Assembly (NCBI GenBank): GCA_963726125.1
Contig: CAVSBG010000007.1
Span: 262,645-326,644 of the forward strand
Reading direction: 5' to 3'
Source: JAMXLO01 sp963726125
Lineage (GTDB): Bacteria; Pseudomonadota; Alphaproteobacteria; Acetobacterales; Acetobacteraceae
DNA length: 64,000 bases
Positions 19,178 through 28,951 of this stretch are shown piece after piece. How positions within the stretch are numbered: position 1 is the first letter of the stretch; each line of letters begins with the position of its first letter. A program made the translations under genes and the position numbers. The notes beneath the pieces are model-generated. The model saw nothing but the letters and a program-made list of their open reading frames with translations. It ran no database searches and was not told the origin of the DNA.

Positions 19178-19627
19178 ATGTCAGCAGTGCATCCCGACGA
19201 TCTGGCCGGCGTGAAGGCGTGGTTCGAGACACTCGCCGCTCACGTGCAAGAGGTCGACTACATCGGCGCGCGACCGATCTTCGCCCCCGATATGATCGCC
19301 TTCGGTACCTTCACCGATTTCATGACCGGACGCGATGTCGCCGAGCAGCAGCAATGGCGCAACGTGTGGGCGCACATCGACGAGTTCCGCTTCCGACCCG
19401 ACATCCGCGCGATCGTCTCGCCTGATCGACTGCAAGCCGTCGGCATGGCCATCTTCGATTCTACCGGCTACCGCCAGGACGGCACCTCCTACGACAGGCC
19501 CGGCCGCGCAACCGTGGTGTTCGTGCGCGACAAGACCGGCGCGCCATGGCTCGCACAGCACACGCACCTGTCGCTGTTCCGCGACGTGCCGACGCGCAGC
19601 TTCAAGAGCAAGCCGGAAAAGCTCTGA
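19178..19627 (+). CDS. SnoaL/NTF2-like protein
   Basis: A 149-residue protein with the cone-shaped NTF2/SnoaL pattern: an N-terminal helix (DDLAGVKAWFETL), FAPDMIAFGTF, then beta strands ending in ATVVFVRDKTGAPWLAQHTHLSLF. Such proteins are small isomerases, dehydratases or ligand-binding domains. It is 12 bp behind the enoyl-CoA hydratase and very likely in its operon, so a role with the same CoA pathway is reasonable but unproven. Confidence 0.78.
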   Translation: MSAVHPDDLAGVKAWFETLAAHVQEVDYIGARPIFAPDMIAFGTFTDFMTGRDVAEQQQWRNVWAHIDEFRFRPDIRAIVSPDRLQAVGMAIFDSTGYRQDGTSYDRPGRATVVFVRDKTGAPWLAQHTHLSLFRDVPTRSFKSKPEKL

Positions 19628-19665
19628 CGCTTACCACTTGTTGGTAATTGGCGATTGAAGATGAA

Positions 19666-19694
19666 ACGCCGGCCGGGATAGGCCCGACCGGCGT
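19666..19694 (+). other. Stable hairpin preceding a tiny ORF
   Basis: ACGCCGGCCGGG at 19666-19677 pairs with CCCGACCGGCGT at 19683-19694 (12 bp, one mismatch, 5-nt loop). It lies between the SnoaL-like gene and a 26-codon frame with a strong ribosome-binding site. It may be the end of the upstream operon's transcript or part of a leader controlling the downstream SDR. No T tract follows, so it is not a classical terminator. Confidence 0.45.
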
Positions 19695-19711
19695 CCGAAG
19701 AGGAGAAAGTG

Positions 19712-19792
19712 ATGACGGACCATCACCATCTCCTGCCGAAGATCGTGGTGATCTTGCGCATTCGTGTCAAGATTATCATAAAGCGACGGTAG
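19712..19792 (+). CDS. Candidate 26-residue basic/hydrophobic small protein
   Basis: ATG at 19712 with GAGGAG 8 nt upstream, an unusually good ribosome-binding site. The product begins MTDHHHLLPKIVVILRI and ends in a basic IIIKRR tail: three histidines, then an Ile/Val-rich amphipathic segment. It lies 90 bp before the SDR gene and just after a strong hairpin, so it could be a leader peptide or a membrane-active small protein. No family is recognised. Confidence 0.4.
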   Translation: MTDHHHLLPKIVVILRIRVKIIIKRR

Positions 19793-19881
19793 GGGAAGGG
19801 CCAGTCCGTTCGCGGGCTGGCCTACTCCTCGACAGCTCTGCTCCCTGCACGCGATAGTCCGCGGAACCAAGGAGCACAGCA

Positions 19882-20652
19882 ATGTCCGATGCCGCATCGA
19901 GGCCCTTCGCTGGCCGCACCGCGCTGATCACCGGTTCCGGCCAGAACATCGGCCGAGCGATCGCGCTCGCCTTCGCGCGGCTTGGCGCGAACGTGGTGGT
20001 GAATGGCCATCGCAATCAGGCCGCCATTGATGCCGTCGCGGCGGAGGTGCGTACGCTCGGCGCAAACGCGCTCGCGGTGCTCGCCGACGTCGCGGATCCA
20101 GTCGCCGTGCAGTTGATGGTGGACCAGGCCACCGCGGCATTCGGCAAAGTGGACATCTCCGTCTCCAACGCCTCGCTGCGTTTGCACACACCATTCCTCG
20201 ACATTTCGCTCGAGGAATGGCAGCGCATCATCAATTCCAATCTCAACGCATCGTTCTATCTCGCGCGCTCGGTGATCCCCGGAATGAAGCAGCACGGCTG
20301 GGGCAGGATCATCCACATCTCCGGGCGCGATGGCTTCATGCCGATACCCAACCGCGTGCACAACATCACCTGCAAGGCCGGCGTCTACGCCATGGCAAAG
20401 GCGCTGGCGATCGAGTTCGGTCAGTTCGGCATCACCGCCAACACCGTCTCACCCGGCCTGATCGATACCACGCGAGACTGGAGCCAATATCCACAATTCC
20501 GCGACGGCTATGGCGAGAGGGTAAAGGAAATCCCAGTGCGTCGCGTCGGCCATGTCGACGAAATCGCCGCCGCGTGCACCTATCTGGCGAGCGATGCCGC
20601 GGGCTTCGTCACCGGTCAGGTACTGCACGTCAACGGCGGCGACGTGATGTGA
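19882..20652 (+). CDS. SDR-family oxidoreductase lacking the catalytic Tyr
   Basis: Short-chain dehydrogenase/reductase of 256 residues. The NAD(P) site is ITGSGQNIGRAIA; the NNAG-equivalent is SNASLR; the active-site Ser is probably Ser147 (IHISG). In the YxxxK motif the Lys is present (Lys165 in NITCKAGV) but the Tyr position holds Asn161. The C-terminal part (ANTVSPGLI, GFVTGQVLHVNGGDVM) is canonical. The missing Tyr makes ordinary SDR chemistry doubtful; it could be a divergent or non-catalytic member. Confidence 0.85.
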   Translation: MSDAASRPFAGRTALITGSGQNIGRAIALAFARLGANVVVNGHRNQAAIDAVAAEVRTLGANALAVLADVADPVAVQLMVDQATAAFGKVDISVSNASLRLHTPFLDISLEEWQRIINSNLNASFYLARSVIPGMKQHGWGRIIHISGRDGFMPIPNRVHNITCKAGVYAMAKALAIEFGQFGITANTVSPGLIDTTRDWSQYPQFRDGYGERVKEIPVRRVGHVDEIAAACTYLASDAAGFVTGQVLHVNGGDVM

Positions 20653-20735
20653 TCGGGCGATCGCGTCTCGCTACAGAAGTTCAACAACTTGCGCACGGCC
20701 GCTGTAAATGTGACAGCTAGCATTACTCCGGCTTC

Positions 20736-21317
20736 GTGGAATACTTGCGCGTGCGTCGATCGTCATATCTCAAGCGTCGTGCTGCATTGAACTTGTTGGC
20801 GGGTTGGCCGCTCGGTTTTTTGGCGCGCCATGCCAACGCCGCATCGCCCGCTGAACGACGTCAGGCGGAGGCGCTGAGCGGCGCCGAGTTCACCGACGCG
20901 CACGGAAACCCGCACACCCTCAACGAGCTGACCCGACCGCTCGCGCTGGTCAACCTATGGGCCTCCTGCTGTGCGGGCTGCCGAACCGAATTGCCAACGA
21001 TCCGTGAGCTGACATCACGTCTCGGTCCCAATGCGCTCGATGTCGTGTTGCTGAGCCATGACCTCTATTGGCGGGACGACACAGCCTACGCCCGCGAGAA
21101 TGGAGTGCCATTCCCACACTGGCGGCTCTCCAGTCGAACCGCCGCGACCGTTGCCGCCGCCGCCTTCCGCCTGGAGGCCGACAGCTTTGGGCTGCCGCAG
21201 TCTGCAGTCTTCGCTGGCCGAGCGAGGAACTTGGTCTGGTCGCAAATGGGGTCCACGGATTGGATGGCGCCCGACCAGCTGCGTCTTCTCCGAACCTGGC
21301 TTGGCGCCGCCGGCTGA
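20736..21317 (+). CDS. TlpA-like periplasmic thioredoxin-fold protein
   Basis: A 193-residue redox protein with a probable twin-arginine-type leader (YLKRRAALNLLAG, cleavage after ANA near residue 35). The thioredoxin-like domain contains WASCCAGCRTELPTI with a CxxC (CAGC) preceded by an additional Cys, as in some TlpA/ResA proteins that reduce cytochrome c or copper-protein thiols. The start is uncertain (GTG at 20736 or 20751). Its 3' third overlaps antisense with the PEP-CTERM-like gene. Confidence 0.75.
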   Translation: MEYLRVRRSSYLKRRAALNLLAGWPLGFLARHANAASPAERRQAEALSGAEFTDAHGNPHTLNELTRPLALVNLWASCCAGCRTELPTIRELTSRLGPNALDVVLLSHDLYWRDDTAYARENGVPFPHWRLSSRTAATVAAAAFRLEADSFGLPQSAVFAGRARNLVWSQMGSTDWMAPDQLRLLRTWLGAAG

Positions 21318-21794
21318 CCACCTCCTCGCGTCCTGGCGTTGTCGCGTCAGCAGCCGGATCAATAGCAGCGTCCCACCGCCACTGAGCAGGAGAAGCACTG
21401 AGGGCGGTTCCGGTGTGGATGTGTCGGGGGATGCGGAGCCGACCTCCGATGGTGGAGAGGGAAACCAGGGGATCTCCTCGGGTGGAGTGAACCAGGGCAT
21501 GACAGCGGGGATTGGCTGCGCCATCGGCGCCACGGGCGGCGCGATCGGCTGCGGTGGGTTTGCCGGAACCGGCGCCAGCAGACCGCCGCCAACAAGTGCC
21601 GCCGGCACCACCTTACAGATCAGCTCTGTCCAGGTGTGCGGCGATCCCCGGACGGTCACCGCATGGTGCAGCAAGCGTGCGGCATGATGCGCAATCGGCC
21701 GGACAAAATGATGCACAGCATGCAATACGCGGCCCCCGCTGTTCGCGACAGGGGAGGCAGCGTGGTGAATAATGGTCCAACATGTGGTTGACAT
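21015..21794 (-). CDS. PEP-CTERM-like protein with extended C-terminus
   Basis: Starts at ATG 21794 with TGGAGG 6 nt upstream. The 259-residue frame has a His-rich N-terminal part (HHAARLLHHAV), a hydrophobic stretch (VVPAALVGGGLLAPVP), a Pro-rich linker and then a tripartite sorting signal: PEPPSVLLLL, a hydrophobic helix (GGGTLLLIRLL) and basic residues TRQRQDARR. That is the exosortase recognition pattern, normally at the extreme C-terminus. Here the frame runs on for about 95 residues, antisense to the TlpA-like gene, with no nearby stop in any frame. An FNR-type promoter sits upstream. An exosortase-associated acyltransferase is at 2.2-3.0 kb. Confidence 0.55.
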   Translation of the reverse strand: MSTTCWTIIHHAASPVANSGGRVLHAVHHFVRPIAHHAARLLHHAVTVRGSPHTWTELICKVVPAALVGGGLLAPVPANPPQPIAPPVAPMAQPIPAVMPWFTPPEEIPWFPSPPSEVGSASPDTSTPEPPSVLLLLSGGGTLLLIRLLTRQRQDARRWSAGGAKPGSEKTQLVGRHPIRGPHLRPDQVPRSASEDCRLRQPKAVGLQAEGGGGNGRGGSTGEPPVWEWHSILAGVGCVVPPIEVMAQQHDIERIGTET

Positions 21795-21836
21795 GGCCGG
21801 CCTCCACAGCCCGGCCGATTGGCCGAACCTTAGGCA

Positions 21837-21885
21837 GCCGTCATTTATACAACCGACAGTAGGCGCAAACATTGATTTGGATCAA
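21837..21885 (-). promoter_or_regulatory. FNR/FixK-type promoter for the PEP-CTERM-like gene
   Basis: A perfect FNR-family box, TTGATTTGGATCAA (TTGAT-N4-ATCAA), lies at 21872-21885. On the minus strand a -10-like TATAAA occupies 21849-21844. If transcription starts at 21837, the box centre is at -41.5, the classical class II activator position. The start codon follows 43 nt later. This predicts low-oxygen activation of the gene at 21794. Confidence 0.7.
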
Positions 21886-21888
21886 TAA

Positions 21889-21907
21889 TTGGCTAAAATT
21901 TAGCCAA
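21889..21907. promoter_or_regulatory. Perfect 9-bp-arm palindrome (operator or alaS terminator)
   Basis: TTGGCTAAAATTTAGCCAA has 9-bp arms around a single central base, immediately next to the FNR box and 23 bp beyond the alaS stop codon. It could be a transcription-factor site for the downstream promoter. It could also fold as a short hairpin after alaS, but the flanking sequence has no long T run. The AT content contrasts sharply with the surroundings. Confidence 0.5.
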
Positions 21908-21930
21908 CCGTGTCAAAATTCTTAACGTCG

Positions 21931-24567
<2,637 letters not shown>

Positions 24568-24711
24568 GGCGGTCAGGTGGGTTCCCTGCGTGACGGAGGA
24601 AAGAGGGGAAGTAGCGCGGCAGTGGATGGAAGTCACGCGCGGAGGGTCGCCTCGCCGCAGTACCTGGCGCGTCCGACGAGGGATGGATACGGCGCCTCGG
24701 CGTTGGCGTTC

Positions 24712-24748
24712 TTGACAACACCCAGCGCTGTTGGCATTGTCTCCAACA
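24712..24748 (+). promoter_or_regulatory. Promoter/operator of the TumE/TumA-like module
   Basis: TTGACA at 24712-24717 is followed after 17 bp by CATTGT (24735-24740), a fair sigma-70 promoter. Over it lie repeated half-sites: TGACAACA (24713-24720), TGTTGGCA (24729-24736) and CCAACA (24743-24748). TGTTGG-N8-CCAACA is a perfect dyad ending at the ATG. This layout suggests autoregulation by the antitoxin, with a very short leader. Confidence 0.55.
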
Positions 24749-25045
24749 ATGAAGGCGCGCCTGCTGTTCGACCGCCGGGTTGCCGTCTCGGAGATGGCAT
24801 TTGCCGAGCTGGTCTTATGGGAGGTTCCTACCCCGGTCAGAGGCAGCACCCACAACTATCGTTACCGCCTTGCTTTCGTTGTTCGCGAGGTTTGCGTGCT
24901 GCGCTACGACAATGAGGCGGGAAAGGGCGGCCATGTTCATCGGGCCGAACGCGAATGTCCCTACCATTTCACCAACCCCGATCGCCTGGTCGCGGACTTC
25001 TTTGCCGACATAAGGAAGTGGCTCGATGAGAACAGTGACACTTGA
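24749..25045 (+). CDS. TumE-like toxin (DUF6516 family)
   Basis: A 98-residue protein matching the DUF6516/TumE pattern: AELVLWEVPTPVRGSTHNYRY, LRYDNEAGKGGHVHRAE and a C-terminal PYHFTNPDRLVADFFADI. The conserved charged core YDNExGKGxHxH is intact. It comes first in a two-gene operon and overlaps the DNA-binding partner by 20 bp. In characterised pairs TumE is the toxin; its target cannot be inferred here. A dyad operator overlaps the start. Confidence 0.75.
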   Translation: MKARLLFDRRVAVSEMAFAELVLWEVPTPVRGSTHNYRYRLAFVVREVCVLRYDNEAGKGGHVHRAERECPYHFTNPDRLVADFFADIRKWLDENSDT

Positions 25046-25373
25046 CGTGCGGCCGTTGACGGATGCGCTGGCCGACTTCACCCGTGTTTGGAAAACGGGG
25101 AAGGCCGAGTCCTCGGCACGCGTCAGTTTCGCCACGCCTGAATTGCTTTGGAAGGTGCTTACCGCGCGCCGGTGGGAGCTGTTGAAGACCATGGCCGGCC
25201 AGGGACCGATGAGCCTGCGTGAGGCAGCGCGGCGGGTGCAGCGCGACGTGAAGGGCGTGCACGGCGACGTGCATGCGTTGCTCGATGCCGGCGTGTTGCA
25301 CCGCTGTGACGACGGCGGGATCGAGTTCCCCTACGACGCCGTCCATGTGGATTTCACGCTGCGCGCGGCATAG
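25026..25373 (+). CDS. HVO_A0114-family DNA-binding protein, probable TumA-like antitoxin
   Basis: A 115-residue MarR/ArsR-like winged-helix protein: TPELLWKVLTARRWELLKTM, then the helix-turn-helix PMSLREAARRVQRDVKGVHGD and wing residues, ending FPYDAVHVDFTLRAA. Members of this family accompany DUF6516 genes as antitoxin and repressor. It overlaps the toxin reading frame, consistent with coupled translation, and the upstream dyads are its likely operator. Confidence 0.75.
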   Translation: MRTVTLDVRPLTDALADFTRVWKTGKAESSARVSFATPELLWKVLTARRWELLKTMAGQGPMSLREAARRVQRDVKGVHGDVHALLDAGVLHRCDDGGIEFPYDAVHVDFTLRAA

Positions 25374-25685
25374 CGCCAAGGCGCCGCCGGCGCGTCTCAC
25401 CCTTCTGCCTCCGTGCCTCTGTGCCTACCATGCAAATAGCCCGGGACGATCCTGTGGCCCGCCTGACCTGGGCCATTTTCAGTCATGGGGATGCGGCCTC
25501 GGCCGCTCGCAAACTCTGTGGTGAAATCCGCTTGCACTGCCGATCGCATCACCCAACCCCCAGGTTGGGCACTCGCGCCACACGCGGCGGTGACACCTGA
25601 CAGCGCCCGCTTCCACCCCACCGCCCAGCATGGCACCGTCTCCCGCAACACCGGGGGCGGAACCCCACAGGGAGACCCTACCATC
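25374..25685. other. Intergenic spacer with low-complexity elements
   Basis: About 310 bp between the antitoxin and the oxidoreductase. It contains the CT-rich phrase CTGCCTCCGTGCCTCTGTGC, of a type often found between genes, and a CCCAAC-N5-GTTGGG hairpin near 25553-25569. No credible gene is seen. The oxidoreductase ribosome-binding site (CAGGGAGA) lies at its end. Confidence 0.5.
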
Positions 25686-26783
25686 ATGGCAACCAAGATC
25701 CGCGTCGGCATGGTCGGCATCACGCCGAACCGTGGCTTCTCCTCCATCGCCCACATGCCAGCCCTGCAGGCGCTGCCGGACTTCGAGATCGTCGCGCTCT
25801 GCACCACCCGCCAGGAGACCGCGGACGCCGCTGCAAAGCACTACGGCGTTCCGTTGGCCTTCGCCGACCCGGTGAAGCTCGCCCAGCACTCGGACGTCGA
25901 TCTGGTCACGGTCTGCGTCAAGGTGCCCGACCACCTCACACCCGTCATGGCCGCGATCGACGCCGGCAAGCACGTCTATTCGGAGTGGCCGCTGGGCCGC
26001 AACACCGCCGAAGCGACCAAGATGCTGAACGCCGCCGAGAGCAAAGGCGTCCGCCACGCCGTCGGATTGCAAGGCCGCGTATCGCCGTCGATCAACTACG
26101 TCCGCGACCTGATCGCCGAGGGCTATATCGGCAAGCCGCTGTCCGGCACCCTGTTCGTCAACGCGGCGAATTGGGGAGCGACACTCGATCGCGCCTATCA
26201 GGCGGACTTCGCCAACGGCGCCAACCTGATGACGATCACCGGCGGGCACAACCTGGATGCCCTGTGCTACTGCCTCGGTGAATTCCGCGAGCTGTCAGCG
26301 TTCGCGGTAAGCCAGCGTGACCGCATCATGGCCGAAGACGCCGGCGAAATGATCGCCAAGGATGTGCCAGACCAGCTCGTCGTCAGCGGCATCGTCGGCG
26401 ATGGAACGGTGGTCTCCGCGCAGGTCCGCGGCGGCATGAAGCGCGGGCAGGAATTCCTGTTCGAGATCCACGGCACCGAGGGCGACCTCTCGCTCGCCGC
26501 CACCATGCGTGCATCCACCCAGCGGCAGGAACTGACCGTGCGCGGCGCTCGCGGTTCGGACAAAGACGTCGCCGAGCTGACGGTGCCGGCAAACTATCGC
26601 TGGGTGCCCGAAGGTGTGCCCGAAGGCTCACCATACAACGTTGCGCAGCTATACGCGAAACTCGGCGACGCCATCCGCGACCATAAGCCTGCCCACCCCG
26701 GCTTCGACACCGCGATTGTGCGCCACCGGATGCTGGACATGATCACGCAGGCGGCGCGTACCGGACAGAAGCAGTTGTGTTAG
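25686..26783 (+). CDS. Gfo/Idh/MocA-family oxidoreductase
   Basis: NAD(P)-dependent sugar or polyol dehydrogenase family, 365 residues. The Rossmann start IRVGMVGITPNRGFSS is followed by VDLVTVCVKVPDHLTP, the family motif around EWPLGRN (EKP in most members; the catalytic Lys is replaced by Trp-Pro, with Glu kept), and TGGHNLDALCYCLGEF, which holds the active-site His. The ATG at 25686 follows a purine-rich site. The substrate is unknown. The following spacer is filled by a tandem repeat. Confidence 0.85.
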   Translation: MATKIRVGMVGITPNRGFSSIAHMPALQALPDFEIVALCTTRQETADAAAKHYGVPLAFADPVKLAQHSDVDLVTVCVKVPDHLTPVMAAIDAGKHVYSEWPLGRNTAEATKMLNAAESKGVRHAVGLQGRVSPSINYVRDLIAEGYIGKPLSGTLFVNAANWGATLDRAYQADFANGANLMTITGGHNLDALCYCLGEFRELSAFAVSQRDRIMAEDAGEMIAKDVPDQLVVSGIVGDGTVVSAQVRGGMKRGQEFLFEIHGTEGDLSLAATMRASTQRQELTVRGARGSDKDVAELTVPANYRWVPEGVPEGSPYNVAQLYAKLGDAIRDHKPAHPGFDTAIVRHRMLDMITQAARTGQKQLC

Positions 26784-26785
26784 AC

Positions 26786-27063
26786 CACCAACCCTGCAAC
26801 CCCGTCACCACCAGAAGCCTGTCGCGACCATGCGCTACCAACCCCGTCACGGCCACGCGCTACCAACCCGTCATGGCCGTGCGCTACCAACAACCCTGTC
26901 GCGACCACGCTACCAACCCCGTCACGGCCATGCACTACCAACCTCATCATGGCCATGCGCTACCAACCCTGTCGTAACCACGCTACCAACCCTGTCGTGA
27001 CCACGCTGCCAGCTCCGTCATGGCTGCGCGCCACCAACCCCGTCATGGCCGGGCGTGTCCCGG
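26786..27063. repeat. Degenerate tandem repeat of about ten 22-27-bp units ending in a REP-like palindrome
   Basis: About ten units each carry a CCC(C/T)GTC(A/G) start, a (G)GCCA(T/C)G or GACCACG middle and end in GCTACCAA. Unit length varies from 22 to 27 bp and two alternating sub-types are visible. The last unit runs into GTCATGGCCGGGCG then TGTCCCGGCCAT, a palindrome of the REP type. There are no spacers, so it is not a CRISPR. Any translation is repetitive and not protein-like. Confidence 0.8.
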
Positions 27064-27360
27064 CCATCCTCACGCGCACCGATCATTACAAATGATGCAG
27101 TCCCAGTCAGCACTAACCTATGCGACAGAACCTGCAATACGCCACCAGTCAAGGCCAGTCGCATCACTATCGCGCACCGCAAGTATCGACCGTGTTCATC
27201 TCAATGCGCGCAGATTTGTTACGCTTCGAGTACCACGCGCGTTACCTAAACGCCTGCAACAACTGCCGCGCCGCGTGACCTCCACGTCACACCCCGCGCC
27301 TTGCACCGCCCAAATCGCAACGCTATAGCGCCGCGGAACGCCGGGAGGGGCCACTTGTCC

Positions 27361-28951
27361 ATGAGCATCGTCACAACCGCACCCGCAATATCGCGTCGCG
27401 CGGCATTGACCGGCCTCGCCGCGCTCGGTGCAGGTGAATGGCCCCGATCGGCCCACGCCGAGACCCGTCCGAACATCGTCATAGCAGTGCAACAGAACCC
27501 AACTTTGCTGGATCCCTTCCTGGACATCTCGAATGTCTCCTACCGTGTGCAGGACAACATCTGGGACTACCTCATCGCCACCGACTACCTGAACGACCTG
27601 AAGAACGGCCCGATGCTGGCCACGGCATGGCATCGCACTGACGACCGCACGCTGGAATTCACGCTGCGCCAAGGCGTGAAGTTTCACGACGGCACCGAGA
27701 TGACCGCGGACGACGTTGCATTCACCTTCGGTGACCAACGCATCATGTCGCCATCGTCGCGCGGCTATGCCCCAAGCCGACCGTTTCTAGGCACGATAGA
27801 AAAAGTCGAGGCAACCGGACCCTACGCCGTTCGCTTGACCACCAAACAACCAGACCCATTGATCGAACGAAGGCTAGCCGGCTGGGGTGCGCAGATCGTC
27901 AGCAAGCGCGCGTTCCTCGCCGCCAAGGACTGGGACGCATGGGGTCGCGCACCCGTCGGCACCGGCCCGTACAAACTGAGTGAATTCAAAAGCGGCCAAT
28001 CGATTCTGCTGACGGCTCACGATCAATATTGGGGAGGACCGCCGCCGGCCGCGTCGGTGAAGTTCCAGATCGTGCCCGAGATCGCCGCCCGGATGGCGGG
28101 ATTGTCAGCCGGCGACTACGACCTGATCACCGAGGTGCCCCCAGACCAGTTCGACACCATCGACAGCTACAAAGACCTCCAGGTCGTCGGTGGCCCAATC
28201 CTGAATCACCTCGTCCTGCTCTACGAGAAATTCAATCCGCAACTCGCCGACGTACACGTCCGTCGCGCGCTCAGCCTGGCGATCGACCGCAAACTGCTGA
28301 TCGACACTTTCTGGCACGGCCGCCTGGTCACTGACCCGTTCCATGCAGCTCCCCTCGTTCGGTCCGCTCTACAATCCCGATCGCCCATACCCAGCATACG
28401 ATCCGGACAAAGCACGAGCCGAACTGAAACTATCAAAGTATGATGGCACACCGATCCCCTATCGCGTCATCGGCAGCGACTATTACCCGAACGAGGTCGC
28501 CACCGCACAGGCATTGGTCGCGATGTGGAAGGACGTCGGCCTGAACGTGCAGATCGTGCTGAAGGAGAACTTCGCGCAGGTCTTCCAGCCACCCGGCCGC
28601 GGCATCAACAACACCTCCGACACCGCGCTCTATCCAGACCCGGTCGCCGAACTCTGGCGCCGCTACGGCAAGGACAGCACGCTGCAGGTGCAATACAAGA
28701 TGTGGTCGGACGACGAATTCAACAGTCTCGGCCCCACCCTTGTCTCCAACCTCGACACCAAGGCACGCTACACGGCGTTCCAGCGCATGCTCGACATCTA
28801 CGATTGGGAAGACCCGCCCGGCACGGTGTTGTTTGCGATGGGCATGTTCTACGCACAGCGGCGCACGCTGCACTGGCAACCCTATCCCGTGGAACATATG
28901 GATTTCCGCGCCGCAGCCTTCAGCGCTCCACCGCAGCCGCGCAAGGCGTGA
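27361..28951 (+). pseudogene. Peptide-type ABC transporter substrate-binding protein, one frameshift
   Basis: Periplasmic solute-binding protein of the oligopeptide/dipeptide class (SBP family 5). A Tat-type leader (ISRRAALTGLAALGAG, cleavage after AHA) precedes LDPFLDISNVSYRVQDNIWD, TLRQGVKFHDGTEMTADDVAF and VRRALSLAIDRKLL. At 28342 an extra C breaks the frame: the sequence DPF-MQLPSFGPLYNPDRPYP is restored by its removal and then runs to 28951. Length is 3n+1, giving 529 residues. It heads a four-gene transporter operon and overlaps the ATPase start by 4 bp (GTGA). Confidence 0.82.

Noticed and set aside
26786..27063. CRISPR array
   Set aside because: Units are degenerate, directly adjacent and of variable length, with no unique spacers and no cas genes nearby.
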